A stretch of DNA of 64,000 nt, from contig JAPHTP010000045.1 in NCBI GenBank assembly GCA_026196875.1, positions 1-64,000 on the forward strand, read 5' to 3'. Below the pieces are notes generated by a model that saw nothing but the letters and a program-made list of their open reading frames with translations, was not told the origin of the DNA and did not search any database. Origin of the DNA: Kangiellaceae bacterium (GTDB lineage Bacteria; Pseudomonadota; Gammaproteobacteria; Enterobacterales; Kangiellaceae). Every line of letters begins with the position of its first letter. The stretch's first letter is position 1. Shown here piece after piece: positions 9,021 to 18,660 of this stretch. The translations under genes and the position numbers were made by a program.

Positions 9021-10625
9021 ATGTCAGATATCAAGAAGTGGGATGTCGAAGACGCCCAATTTTGGGAATCTGAAGGAAAGAAGATTGCCAACCGCAATCT
9101 CTGGATCTCAATCCCTAGTCTCCTTTGCGGCTTTGCCGTATGGTTGTACTGGAGTATTATCACTATCCAGATGATCAACCTGGGTTTTCCTTTTCCCAAA
9201 GCAGACCTTTTTACCCTTGGCGCTGTTGCAGGTTTAACTGGAGCAACACTTAGAATCCCTAGTAGTTTCTTTATTCGTCTGGCGGGTGGTCGAAATACCA
9301 TCGTATTTACTACTGCATTACTAATGATTCCAGCCATTGGCGCAGGTATCGCTCTGCAAGATATCAATACGCCACTATGGGTCTTTATGGCACTCGCTTT
9401 CTTATCTGGAATCGGCGGCGGAAATTTTGCTTCTTCGATGTCCAACATCAGCTTTTTCTTCCCTAAGAAACAGCAAGGTTTGGCGTTAGGGCTAAATGCA
9501 GGTCTTGGTAACTTCGGCGTTACCACAATGCAAATCCTAGTCCCGCTTGCAATGACTTTTGGAATCTTCGGCGGCGAGCCGATGGAGTTAGTAAATACTT
9601 CCGGAACGCTTATCGGAAAAATTCCAGCAGGCTCTGACGCCTGGATCCATAATGCAGGTTACGTTTGGTTGATTTTCTTGATTCCATTGGCGATTGTCGG
9701 CTGGTGGGGCATGAATAACATCAAGGCCTCTCATGTTTCTCCAGACTTACCCAACCCAGTCGGTTCTTTCTCGATCATCACAGGTATGTTGTTAATCGGT
9801 TTCTTCGCTGCAGCGGTAGGTCTATGGTTAATGCTCCCTGAAAAGGTTGGCGGCTCAGGTTTTGGTGTTAGTAAATGGATTGTGGTTCCTGTAGTAATCG
9901 CTTTAACAGTTTTCTTATTAAAATTACTGCCAGGCCAGATCAAAGAAAATCTATCTCGCCAATACAAAATTTTTGACAATAAGCATACGTGGGTAATGAG
10001 TGTTATCTACACAATGACCTTTGGTTCTTTTATCGGATTTGCAGCTGCGTTTGGTCTTTCTATCAAAGTCATTTTCGGCTTCCAACACGTAATGGTCGAA
10101 GGCGTGATGACTCACAACACCGTAAATCCAAATGGCCCTAGCGCATTGATGTATGCCTGGATGGGACCATTTATCGGCGCTCTGATTCGTCCTGTGGGCG
10201 GATGGATCTCGGATAAAGTTGGTGGCGCACTGGTAACTCAAATCTGTGCGTTTGTTATGGTCGGCAGCGCGGTTGGGGTAGCTTACTACATGCAAGCAGC
10301 TTACGCTTCGGCGACTCCAGAAGATTTCTTTGTTCCATTCTTAGTCTTGTTCTTAATTTTGTTTGCGGCAACAGGTATTGGCAATGGTTCTACATTCCGC
10401 ACAATCTCAATGGTGTTCAATAGAGAGCAGGCAGGTCCTGTATTAGGTTGGACTTCGGCAGTTGCAGCCTACGGCGCTTTCATTATTCCTAAAGTTCTAG
10501 GTGAACAAATCAAGTTAACAACTCCGGAAAATGCACTCTACGGTTTCGCAATTTTCTATGGAGTTTGTATTGTCATTAACTGGTGGTACTACTTAAGAAA
10601 AGGTGCTGAGTTTAAGAATCCTTAA
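9021..10625 (+). CDS. narK: NarK2-like nitrate/nitrite transporter (MFS), first gene of nar operon
   Basis: A 534-residue MFS protein, clearly longer than the other two transporters here and of the NarK2 type. Nitrate signatures are GLNAGLGNFGVTT and a C-terminal counterpart (GWTSAVAAYGAF). The key arginines are in ATLRIPSSF and ALIRPVGGW. The ATG has GGAG six bases upstream. In Pseudomonas the NarK2 type precedes narG and works mainly as a nitrate/nitrite exchanger in denitrifying respiration. Here it also directly precedes narG on the same strand, behind an FNR-type site, so it should supply nitrate to cytoplasmic NarG and export nitrite. Confidence 0.93.
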   Translation: MSDIKKWDVEDAQFWESEGKKIANRNLWISIPSLLCGFAVWLYWSIITIQMINLGFPFPKADLFTLGAVAGLTGATLRIPSSFFIRLAGGRNTIVFTTALLMIPAIGAGIALQDINTPLWVFMALAFLSGIGGGNFASSMSNISFFFPKKQQGLALGLNAGLGNFGVTTMQILVPLAMTFGIFGGEPMELVNTSGTLIGKIPAGSDAWIHNAGYVWLIFLIPLAIVGWWGMNNIKASHVSPDLPNPVGSFSIITGMLLIGFFAAAVGLWLMLPEKVGGSGFGVSKWIVVPVVIALTVFLLKLLPGQIKENLSRQYKIFDNKHTWVMSVIYTMTFGSFIGFAAAFGLSIKVIFGFQHVMVEGVMTHNTVNPNGPSALMYAWMGPFIGALIRPVGGWISDKVGGALVTQICAFVMVGSAVGVAYYMQAAYASATPEDFFVPFLVLFLILFAATGIGNGSTFRTISMVFNREQAGPVLGWTSAVAAYGAFIIPKVLGEQIKLTTPENALYGFAIFYGVCIVINWWYYLRKGAEFKNP

Positions 10626-10640
10626 GAATCAACCCGAGAT

Positions 10641-10681
10641 TTAAGAGGCGATACTCATCCTTAACCGAAGTCGCCTCTTAA
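10641..10681 (+). other. Stem-loop between narK and narG
   Basis: TTAAGAGGCGA (10641-10651) and TCGCCTCTTAA (10671-10681) are perfect 11-base complements around a 19-base loop. No clean T run follows immediately, so it may be an mRNA-stabilising or partial-terminator structure that adjusts narK versus narGHJI expression. A second small stem (ACCGAC 10709-10714 with GTCGGT 10726-10731) lies just before the narG ribosome-binding site. Confidence 0.6.
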
Positions 10682-10753
10682 GTCGTAAGAAAAAAGTTTT
10701 AGATAGTGACCGACTATTCCTCTCGGTCGGTTATAGGTCAACGGAGAATTAAA

Positions 10754-13700
10754 ATGAGTCAATTTCTGGATCGCTTACAGTTCTTTAAAAAGAAGACTGG
10801 CGAATTCGCAGATGGACATGGTGAAACCACCAATGAAAGTCGCGAATGGGAAGATAGCTATCGCCAACGCTGGCAACACGACAAAATAGTACGCTCCACT
10901 CATGGGGTTAACTGTACTGGATCGTGTTCCTGGAAAATTTACGTGAAAAACGGATTGGTAACTTGGGAAACACAACAGACCGACTACCCAAGAACTCGTC
11001 CAGATCTACCAAATCATGAACCGCGCGGCTGTCCACGCGGTGCAAGTTACTCTTGGTATCTTTATAGCGCAAACCGCTTGAAGTATCCTAAGGTTCGTAA
11101 ACCACTTCTCAAATTATGGCGTGAAGCTCGTGCAACAATGAGTCCGGTTGAAGCCTGGGGTTCCATTGTTGAAGACCAAGAGAAAGCGACATCTTATAAA
11201 TCTAAACGTGGCTTAGGCGGTTTTGTCCGTTCTAGCTGGGATGAAGTGAATGAAATCATCGCGGCAGCCAACGTTTATACGACTAAAACGTTTGGTCCGG
11301 ACCGAGTCATTGGGTTTTCTCCCATTCCTGCAATGTCGATGGTTTCTTATGCAGCAGGTTCTCGATACCTTTCATTGATCGGTGGCGTATGTATGAGCTT
11401 TTACGACTGGTATTGTGACTTACCACCGTCGTCGCCAATGATCTGGGGGGAGCAAACAGACGTTCCAGAATCAGCAGACTGGTATAACTCAAACTATATT
11501 ATTGCCTGGGGCTCCAATGTTCCGCAAACACGTACTCCTGATGCACACTTCTTTACTGAAGTTAGATATAAAGGTGCGAAAACAGTTTCAATTACACCTG
11601 ACTACGCAGAAGTTTCTAAGCTGACCGATGAGTGGTTGAATCCAAAACAAGGCACTGATGCCGCACTGGGTATGGCATTCGGTCATGTTATCCTAAAAGA
11701 ATTCCATTTAGAAAATCCAAGTGAGTACTTTACTAATTACGTTCGTCAATACACTGACTTCCCGATGTTAGTCGTTATGGAAAAACATGCCGATGGCTCG
11801 TTGAAGTCGACTCGATTCTTACGTGCTTCTGATTTGGCAGACAACCTCGGACAAGAAAATAATCCAGAGTGGAAAACTATCGGTATCGATGAAAATTCAG
11901 GCGATATGGTTTCACCGCAAGGTTCAATCGGTTACCGCTGGGGTGAAAAAGGCAAGTGGAATATCGAAGAGCGTGAAGGCGGTTCAGGCAAAGAAACCAA
12001 ACTAAAATTGACCCTGAAAGGCGAAGATGTTTCTCCGGTGTCTTTCCCTCACTTTGCAGCAGATGATACCAACAAACACTGGGTGTCGTGTGAGCATGAT
12101 GAAGTTCAAATACGAAACGTTCCAACCAGGACGATCAAAGCAGCCAACGGAGAAGACATAGTTGTCGCTACGGTTTATGACTTGATGATGGCTAACTATG
12201 GTATCGATCGCGGCTTAGGTGGTGACAACGTTGCCGCTAGTTTCGACGACGATGTTCCTGGTACGCCAGCATGGCAAGAAAAAATCACTGGAGTTAAGCG
12301 TGACCGGGTAATTAAGATTGCCCGCGAATTTGCGGAAACAGCCGATAAGACTAAAGGTAAGTCCATGATCATCGTCGGCGCGGCAATGAACCACTGGTAC
12401 CACATGGACATGAACTATCGCGGCCTGATCAACATGCTAATGATGTGTGGTTGTGTTGGTCAATCTGGTGGTGGATGGGCTCATTATGTTGGGCAGGAAA
12501 AACTTCGTCCGCAAACCGGTTGGTTGCCGCTGGCATTTGGTCTGGACTGGTCTCGTCCTCCACGTCAAATGAATTCAACTTCTTTCTTCTACAACCATTC
12601 ATCGCAATGGCGACATGAAAAAGTCAGCATTCATGAAGTGCTTTCACCGCTTGCCAACAAAGACGATTTTTCTGAGCATATGCTTGATTATAATATCAAA
12701 GCAGAACGCATGGGCTGGTTGCCTTCGGCGCCACAACTTAACCGCAATCCACTGCAAATAACTAAAGACGCAGAAGCGGCAGGTATGGAGCCGAAAGATT
12801 ACGTTGTCCAAGAACTTAAAAACGGTAATTTGAAGTTCGCTGCAGAAGCGCCAGATGCTCCTGAAAACTTCCCACGCAACTTATTTGTATGGCGTTCGAA
12901 TCTACTGGGCTCTTCGGGTAAAGGCCATGAATACATGCTTAAGTATTTACTTGGTGCAAAAAATGGCGTGATGAATGACGACTTGGGCAAGCGCGGTGGA
13001 TTCAAACCACAGGAAGCTGAATGGGTCGAAGAAGGTGCCACAGGTAAACTGGACCTGGTTACAACTTTAGATTTTAGAATGTCATCTACTTGTATGTTCT
13101 CTGACATCGTCTTACCAACAGCTTGCTGGTATGAAAAAGATGACTTAAATACTTCAGATATGCATCCATTTATTCACCCTCTTTCAACTGCTGTTGACCC
13201 AGCATGGGAAGCTCGTTCAGATTGGGAAATTTATAAAGGTATTGCCAAGGCATTCTCACAAGTTTCTGAAGGCACATTAGGTATCGAAAAAGACTTTGTT
13301 ACCGTTCCAATGCTACACGATACTCCTGGAGAGCTAGCTCAACCTTTCGACGTTAAAGACTGGAAAAAGGGCGAGTGCGACTTAATACCAGGATTAACTG
13401 CACCCAATATGATGGTGGTCGAGCGAGATTACCCTAACACTTACAAGAAGTTTACATCGCTCGGTCCATTGATGGATAAACTCGGCAACGGTGGAAAAGG
13501 TATTAGCTGGAATACCGACGAAGAAATCCAGTTACTCGGGGACCTTAACCATCGTAATCTTGATGAAGGCGTTAGTGAAGGCCGCCCAATCATAGAGTCA
13601 GCGATTGATGCAGCAGAAACGATATTGACTTTTGCGCCGGAGACTAATGGTAATGTGGCGGTTAAAGCCTGGGGTGCACTTAGCGAATTTACCGGGCGTG

Positions 13701-14518
13701 ACCACACCCATCTGGCTAAACCAAAGCAAGAAGAAAAAATTCGTTTCCGTGACGTGCAAGCACAACCACGGAAAATTATTTCTTCTCCAACCTGGTCTGG
13801 TCTTGAAGATGAACACGTGAGCTATAACGCTGGCTATACCAACGTTCATGAATTGATTCCATGGCGAACCATTACTGGCCGACAACAGTTCTACCAAGAC
13901 CACAAATGGATGCAGGCCTTCGGTGAACAGTTTATGTCTTATCGTCCGCCAATAAATACTAAAACAGTTGACCTGGTCAAAGGCACTAAAGAAAACGGCA
14001 ACAAAGAAATTGTACTTAACTGGATTACACCTCACCAAAAATGGGGAATCCATAGTACTTATTCTGACAACCTTTTAATGCTGACACTTTCACGTGGTGG
14101 TCCAATCATCTGGATGAGTGAAGTTGACGCTAAAGAAGCCGGTATTGAAGACAACGACTGGGTTGAAGTATTTAACGCCAACGGTGCGATTGCTTGTCGT
14201 GCGGTGGTATCGCAACGGGTTAACCAGGGCATGGTCATGATGTATCACGCACAAGAACGTATCGTAAATGTTCCCGGAAGTGAAATGACCGGAACTCGTG
14301 GCGGTCACCATAACTCGGTCACCAGAGTGGTAATGAAACCAACTCACATGATTGGCGGATACGCACAACAATCTTGGGGATTCAACTACTATGGTACGGT
14401 TGGTTGTAACCGTGACGAATTTGTAGTGGTCAGAAAAATGGATAAGGTCGACTGGCTAGAAGGTTCTGATTCAGACGACTTACCACGTGCATTACCAACA
14501 AACCCAGACGAAGCTTAA
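10754..14518 (+). CDS. narG: Respiratory nitrate reductase alpha subunit
   Basis: A 1254-residue molybdenum (bis-MGD) catalytic subunit of the membrane-bound NarGHI complex, which reduces nitrate to nitrite on the cytoplasmic side. The FS0 iron-sulphur ligands are visible in HGVNCTGSCSW and, downstream, RGCPRGAS. The molybdenum-ligand aspartate is in FYDWYCDLPP. The start is ATG at 10754 (MSQFLDRL) with GGAG eight bases upstream. An in-frame upstream start at 10706 would add a 16-residue extension not typical of NarG. narH begins 14 bases after the stop with its own GAGGAG site. Confidence 0.98.
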   Translation: MSQFLDRLQFFKKKTGEFADGHGETTNESREWEDSYRQRWQHDKIVRSTHGVNCTGSCSWKIYVKNGLVTWETQQTDYPRTRPDLPNHEPRGCPRGASYSWYLYSANRLKYPKVRKPLLKLWREARATMSPVEAWGSIVEDQEKATSYKSKRGLGGFVRSSWDEVNEIIAAANVYTTKTFGPDRVIGFSPIPAMSMVSYAAGSRYLSLIGGVCMSFYDWYCDLPPSSPMIWGEQTDVPESADWYNSNYIIAWGSNVPQTRTPDAHFFTEVRYKGAKTVSITPDYAEVSKLTDEWLNPKQGTDAALGMAFGHVILKEFHLENPSEYFTNYVRQYTDFPMLVVMEKHADGSLKSTRFLRASDLADNLGQENNPEWKTIGIDENSGDMVSPQGSIGYRWGEKGKWNIEEREGGSGKETKLKLTLKGEDVSPVSFPHFAADDTNKHWVSCEHDEVQIRNVPTRTIKAANGEDIVVATVYDLMMANYGIDRGLGGDNVAASFDDDVPGTPAWQEKITGVKRDRVIKIAREFAETADKTKGKSMIIVGAAMNHWYHMDMNYRGLINMLMMCGCVGQSGGGWAHYVGQEKLRPQTGWLPLAFGLDWSRPPRQMNSTSFFYNHSSQWRHEKVSIHEVLSPLANKDDFSEHMLDYNIKAERMGWLPSAPQLNRNPLQITKDAEAAGMEPKDYVVQELKNGNLKFAAEAPDAPENFPRNLFVWRSNLLGSSGKGHEYMLKYLLGAKNGVMNDDLGKRGGFKPQEAEWVEEGATGKLDLVTTLDFRMSSTCMFSDIVLPTACWYEKDDLNTSDMHPFIHPLSTAVDPAWEARSDWEIYKGIAKAFSQVSEGTLGIEKDFVTVPMLHDTPGELAQPFDVKDWKKGECDLIPGLTAPNMMVVERDYPNTYKKFTSLGPLMDKLGNGGKGISWNTDEEIQLLGDLNHRNLDEGVSEGRPIIESAIDAAETILTFAPETNGNVAVKAWGALSEFTGRDHTHLAKPKQEEKIRFRDVQAQPRKIISSPTWSGLEDEHVSYNAGYTNVHELIPWRTITGRQQFYQDHKWMQAFGEQFMSYRPPINTKTVDLVKGTKENGNKEIVLNWITPHQKWGIHSTYSDNLLMLTLSRGGPIIWMSEVDAKEAGIEDNDWVEVFNANGAIACRAVVSQRVNQGMVMMYHAQERIVNVPGSEMTGTRGGHHNSVTRVVMKPTHMIGGYAQQSWGFNYYGTVGCNRDEFVVVRKMDKVDWLEGSDSDDLPRALPTNPDEA

Positions 14519-14532
14519 GAGGAGAGATAACC

Positions 14533-16071
14533 ATGAAAATACGTTCTCAAATCGGTATGGTGCTCAACCTTGATAAGTGTATCGGCTGTCATACCTGTTC
14601 AATTACTTGTAAAAATGTTTGGACCTCGCGTGAAGGAATGGAGTACGCCTGGTTCAACAATGTTGAAACAAAACCTGGTATTGGTTACCCCAAAGAGTGG
14701 GAAAACCAGGATAAATGGAATGGCGGTTGGGTCAGAAAATCCAACGGCGATATCCAGCCTAGAATAGGGGGTAAGTTCAGAGTTCTTGCAGGTATTTTCG
14801 CGAACCCTGATTTACCTGAAATCGATGACTATTACGAACCATTTGATTATGACTATCAGCATTTGCATACCGCGCCTGAAGTCAAGCATCAACCTACGGC
14901 TCGTCCGCGTTCAGTAATTTCTGGCAAGCGTATGGAGAAAATCGAATGGGGTCCAAACTGGGAAGAAATTCTTGGTACTGAGTTTGAAAAACGCAGCAAG
15001 GACAAAAACTTCGATAACATGCAAAAAGAAATGTACGGCGAATTCGAAAATACCTTCATGATGTATTTGCCGCGTTTATGTGAGCACTGTTTGAATCCTG
15101 CGTGTGCGGCATCTTGCCCATCAGGTGCTATCTACAAACGTGAAGAAGACGGCATAGTTCTGATTGACCAGGAAAAATGTCGTGGCTGGCGTATGTGTAT
15201 CAGTGGCTGCCCTTACAAAAAGATCTACTTCAACTGGAAATCAGGTAAATCAGAAAAATGTATTTTCTGCTACCCACGTATTGAGGCCGGTATGCCGACC
15301 GTATGTAGTGAAACCTGTGTTGGTCGAATCCGGTATCTAGGTGTTTTACTTTATGATGCAGACAAGATCAAAGAAGTGGCTTCTTCTACTTCTGAAACTG
15401 ATCTTTATGAAAATCAGCTCGAGATCTTCCTGGACCCGAATGATCCTGAAGTTATTGCCCAGGCGCGTAAAGATGGAATTACGGATTCGGTTATTGAAGC
15501 AGCACAAAAATCACCGGTTTATAAAATGGCCGTTGACTGGAAACTCGCACTTCCGCTTCACCCTGAGTATCGAACGCTTCCAATGGTTTGGTACGTACCT
15601 ACCCTCAGTCCGATTCAAAATGCGGTTGAAGCTGGTACCCTGGGTATGAACGGTGTGATTCCGGATATTCGTTCACTGCGTATCCCGATGAAGTATCTAG
15701 CGAACTTGTTAACCGCCGGCGACGAAGAACCGATCATCAGAGCCCTTGAAAGACTACTGGCAATGCGTGCTTACAAACGCTCAGAAAATGTTGATGGGGT
15801 CGAGGACCTGGAAGTTCTTAAGCAAGTCGGCTTGACCAAGAAGCAGGTTGAAGAAATGTACCGCTACCTGGCAATCGCAAATTATGAGGACCGTTATGTC
15901 ATTCCGACTGGTCACCGCGAAATGAATGTTCCAGAAGCTTACGGTGAAAAAAGTGGTTGCGGCTTTACCTTTGGCAACGGCTGCGGCACAGGCACCAGTG
16001 ATGTGAATATGTTTGGCGCCAAGAAAGTCCAGCGTCGTGACGTAATTAAAACCGTCAACGTAGGAGAATAA
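14533..16071 (+). CDS. narH: Respiratory nitrate reductase beta subunit
   Basis: A 512-residue electron-transfer subunit with four cysteine groups: CIGCHTCSITC near the N terminus, CEHCLNPACAASCP, CRGWRMCISGC and CIFCYPRIEAGMPTVC. The Trp in the third group is characteristic of the 3Fe-4S cluster in NarH. It carries electrons from NarI haem to NarG. A GAGGAG ribosome-binding site precedes the ATG. The C terminus contains an unusual Gly/Cys-rich stretch (GCGFTFGNGCGTG), which occurs in NarH homologues of related bacteria. Confidence 0.98.
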   Translation: MKIRSQIGMVLNLDKCIGCHTCSITCKNVWTSREGMEYAWFNNVETKPGIGYPKEWENQDKWNGGWVRKSNGDIQPRIGGKFRVLAGIFANPDLPEIDDYYEPFDYDYQHLHTAPEVKHQPTARPRSVISGKRMEKIEWGPNWEEILGTEFEKRSKDKNFDNMQKEMYGEFENTFMMYLPRLCEHCLNPACAASCPSGAIYKREEDGIVLIDQEKCRGWRMCISGCPYKKIYFNWKSGKSEKCIFCYPRIEAGMPTVCSETCVGRIRYLGVLLYDADKIKEVASSTSETDLYENQLEIFLDPNDPEVIAQARKDGITDSVIEAAQKSPVYKMAVDWKLALPLHPEYRTLPMVWYVPTLSPIQNAVEAGTLGMNGVIPDIRSLRIPMKYLANLLTAGDEEPIIRALERLLAMRAYKRSENVDGVEDLEVLKQVGLTKKQVEEMYRYLAIANYEDRYVIPTGHREMNVPEAYGEKSGCGFTFGNGCGTGTSDVNMFGAKKVQRRDVIKTVNVGE

Positions 16072-16074
16072 ACC

Positions 16075-16809
16075 GTGATTATACTTAAAGTCATATCGCG
16101 GTTACTCGACTACCCCACCGCAGCGTTATTTGACGCTGTGGAGGAACTTAAAACCGTGGTTAATCAATCTCAAGAACTTGATGAAGCCAACAAAAAAGCA
16201 ATGGTTAATTTTATTGAAGAGCTAACTGCGCGAGATATTTATGACGCACAAGAAAGCTACGATTTACTCTTTGACCGAGGCCGAGCTTTATCACTGTTGT
16301 TATTCGAACATGTGCATGGAGAATCTCGCGACCGTGGCCAGGCGATGGTTGACTTGATGAACGTATACAAGTCAAAAGGTTTTGAAGTTGACTCTTCACA
16401 ATTGCCAGACTATATCCCGCTTTACTTGGAGTTTTTAAGCGAGCAAGAACCTGAATATGCGCAAGAGTGGTTGGGTGATATTTGTCACTTGATGACCATG
16501 CTTTCTGAGCGCCTGATCGATCGAGAGTGTTATTACTCTGTGCTATTTGATTCATTAATAGAAATCTCCGGTTTCGAAGTTGACCGCCAAGAAATTGCGG
16601 AAAATGTTCGTAAGGAAGAAAGAGATGATACTGTCGAAGCAATTGACAAAGAGTGGGAAGACAAAGAGATCAAGTTTGATGATCCTATAGCAGGACAATG
16701 TTCCAGCGCAGGATTACAGAACTCTAGAAATTCGTTAGACCCCAATACTATTCAACAAGTACCGATTAAGTGGCACGATGCCGATGCTGCTGAAGTAGCG
16801 GGATTGTAA
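16075..16809 (+). CDS. narJ: Nitrate reductase assembly chaperone NarJ
   Basis: A 244-residue NarJ-type chaperone needed for cofactor insertion and membrane attachment of NarGH. It is not part of the final enzyme. It starts with GTG three bases after the narH stop, with AGGAG upstream. The N-terminal helical domain contains the RLLDYPTAALFD start and the conserved LFEHVHGESRDRGQAMVDL segment. The acidic C-terminal tail is variable, as is usual in the family. Confidence 0.96.
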   Translation: MIILKVISRLLDYPTAALFDAVEELKTVVNQSQELDEANKKAMVNFIEELTARDIYDAQESYDLLFDRGRALSLLLFEHVHGESRDRGQAMVDLMNVYKSKGFEVDSSQLPDYIPLYLEFLSEQEPEYAQEWLGDICHLMTMLSERLIDRECYYSVLFDSLIEISGFEVDRQEIAENVRKEERDDTVEAIDKEWEDKEIKFDDPIAGQCSSAGLQNSRNSLDPNTIQQVPIKWHDADAAEVAGL

Positions 16810-16819
16810 GGAGAATACC

Positions 16820-17497
16820 ATGTCAAATTTAAATAATTTACTATTTGGGATCTATCCCTACATAGCGATCTTTGTCTGCATTGTAGGCAGTTGGATCCGT
16901 TTTGATCGCGAGCCATATACTTGGAAAGCTGACTCAAGCCAAATGCTCAACAAAAAAGGCTTCCGTGCAGCCAGCAATATGTTTCATATCGGTGTGATCT
17001 TTATTTTACTGGGTCACTTCGTTGGCTTATTGACACCTGAATCCATTTACCACCACTTTATTTCAACTGCAGATAAGCAGATGTTAGCAATGGTGAGCGG
17101 TGGCTTCTTTGGCATCATTTGTTTTATTGGATTAGTCATGTTGATCAAGCGACGATTGACCGACGACCGAGTAAGAGCAACCTCTAAAACATCAGATATT
17201 TTCATTCTGTTTTTGCTTTTAATTCAATTGATTTTGGGTCTTCTAACTATCGTTGTATCAATGGATCACCTGGATGGTTCAGTCATGCTTCTATTAGGCC
17301 ACTGGGCACAAAACATAGTGACATTCCAAGGCATGGCAGCGGCCGCTGCAATAGAACCAGTGCATATTATTTATAAGCTGCACGTGTTCGTTGGGTTGAC
17401 TATGATTTTGGTTTTCCCTTTTACCCGTCTAGTTCACGTTATCAGTGTTCCGGTCTGGTATTTTGGTCGCCGCTACCAAGTAGTTAGAGAAAGATAA
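16820..17497 (+). CDS. narI: Respiratory nitrate reductase gamma subunit (cytochrome b)
   Basis: A 225-residue membrane protein with five hydrophobic segments. Haem-ligand histidines are visible in NMFHIGVIF and LLGHFVGLL and in the C-terminal KLHVFVGL and RLVHVISVP segments. NarI oxidises quinol and passes electrons through two b haems to NarH. It starts ten bases after narJ with an AAGGAG site. Confidence 0.97.
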   Translation: MSNLNNLLFGIYPYIAIFVCIVGSWIRFDREPYTWKADSSQMLNKKGFRAASNMFHIGVIFILLGHFVGLLTPESIYHHFISTADKQMLAMVSGGFFGIICFIGLVMLIKRRLTDDRVRATSKTSDIFILFLLLIQLILGLLTIVVSMDHLDGSVMLLLGHWAQNIVTFQGMAAAAAIEPVHIIYKLHVFVGLTMILVFPFTRLVHVISVPVWYFGRRYQVVRER

Positions 17498-17528
17498 AGA
17501 TTCGTTTTAAAGTAAGTTTTATCCCAAA

Positions 17529-17585
17529 AACTCAGTCCCAATAAACCCTTCAGACAGGTTGAATCTTCGGAGTTGGGACTCAGTT
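17529..17585 (+). repeat. Imperfect inverted repeat between narI and the PPIase gene
   Basis: AACTCAGTCCCAA (17529-17541) and TTGGGACTCAGTT (17573-17585) are complementary except for one base. They enclose a 31-base loop that contains further short pairing. The 189-base gap otherwise holds no gene. It could end or attenuate the nar transcript before the isomerase gene. Confidence 0.5.
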
Positions 17586-17686
17586 CAAATGAACTAGAGA
17601 CGATTACCGGCAATAGACACATAGCTGATATGCCAACTATCAGTGAATTGAATTGCAACAAGAGAATTATTTAAGAGATTACGATT

Positions 17687-18502
17687 ATGAGCTCATGTGG
17701 ATCACACGCGCACTCTCACAGCGAACCTTCTCAATCATTACCTGTTGTTGAAGTTAATGGTTACACTATAAGTGAGGAAGATCTGGCTAATGAATTACAA
17801 TACCATCCAAATAGGGACTTTGAAGTAGTAGTGCAACAAGCTAGCCAGACACTTGTTATTCGCTACTTACTTTTGGAAGAAGCTAAGGCCAAGGGGATTG
17901 AGTTTTCTTCAGAAAACGAAGAGGAAGTCTTACAGAAATTAATGGCAGAAAATGTTTCCTACGATGACCCTAGTGAACAAGACTGCATTCGGTACTTCAA
18001 CAATAATCCCGAAAAATTCACAACCATGCCTTTGATTGAAGCAGATCATATTTTGCTAGCTGCAGCTCCAGATGATATTACATCTCGTGAAACAGCCAAA
18101 AACCAGGCTAAGAATATCATCCAAGAATTGAAACGCGATCCAATGCAATTTCCATCACTTGCTCAACAATATTCATCCTGCCCTTCAAAAGAAACTGGAG
18201 GTAACTTAGGTCAACTAAGCAAAGGACAAACAGTGCCGGAATTTGAAAGACAATTAATGACGTTGAAAACAGGCATTGCTGAAAATCCTATTGAATCACG
18301 TTACGGCTTTCACGTCGTTAATATCACCCGAAAAATTGAAGGAAAGCCATTGGAATACTCAATGGTTGAAGACAAAGTCAAAGGATACTTGGTGCATCGT
18401 TCCTCGCATTTAGCCATTCAAAAGTACATTCAGTCCTTAGTAGAAAAAGCAGACATTTCAGGCGTTGAAATACGCTTTGCTGAGGAGAACATCCATATAT
18501 AG
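17687..18502 (+). CDS. PpiC/parvulin-type peptidyl-prolyl cis-trans isomerase, nar-linked
   Basis: A 271-residue protein with a SurA/NifM-like N-terminal helical region, then a parvulin domain (about 125-225) with EADHILLAA, FPSLAQQYSSCPSKETGGNLG and YGFHVVNI. It has no signal peptide, so it is probably cytoplasmic. The first 14 residues are Cys/His/Ser rich (SSCGSHAHSHSE), suggesting possible metal binding. In Pseudomonas a parvulin gene annotated nifM likewise follows narI. It probably helps NarGH folding, though this is context-based. It is followed by a strong terminator. Confidence 0.88.
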   Translation: MSSCGSHAHSHSEPSQSLPVVEVNGYTISEEDLANELQYHPNRDFEVVVQQASQTLVIRYLLLEEAKAKGIEFSSENEEEVLQKLMAENVSYDDPSEQDCIRYFNNNPEKFTTMPLIEADHILLAAAPDDITSRETAKNQAKNIIQELKRDPMQFPSLAQQYSSCPSKETGGNLGQLSKGQTVPEFERQLMTLKTGIAENPIESRYGFHVVNITRKIEGKPLEYSMVEDKVKGYLVHRSSHLAIQKYIQSLVEKADISGVEIRFAEENIHI

Positions 18503-18531
18503 GCTAGTTGATTAACTATATTTCAAATAAT

Positions 18532-18561
18532 AAAAAAGGTGATCTATTGGTCACCTTTTTT
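18532..18561 (+). terminator. Rho-independent terminator of the nar operon
   Basis: AAAAAAGGTGA (18532-18542) pairs perfectly with TCACCTTTTTT (18551-18561) around an eight-base loop. It lies 30 bases after the PPIase stop and marks the end of the nar cluster. Confidence 0.93.
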
Positions 18562-18660
18562 ATATCAGTTTCAAATTTACAGTAGGTCTCTTTATAAACC
18601 TGTCATTCAGGGGATTGAATAGCTATACTTTATAGCAGCTTCCTATAGGAAATCGTTATT

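Noticed and set aside
17473..17661. 62-residue ORF on the minus strand in the narI-PPIase gap
   Set aside because: It overlaps narI, has no good ribosome-binding site, and covers the inverted repeat region. It is probably a chance frame.
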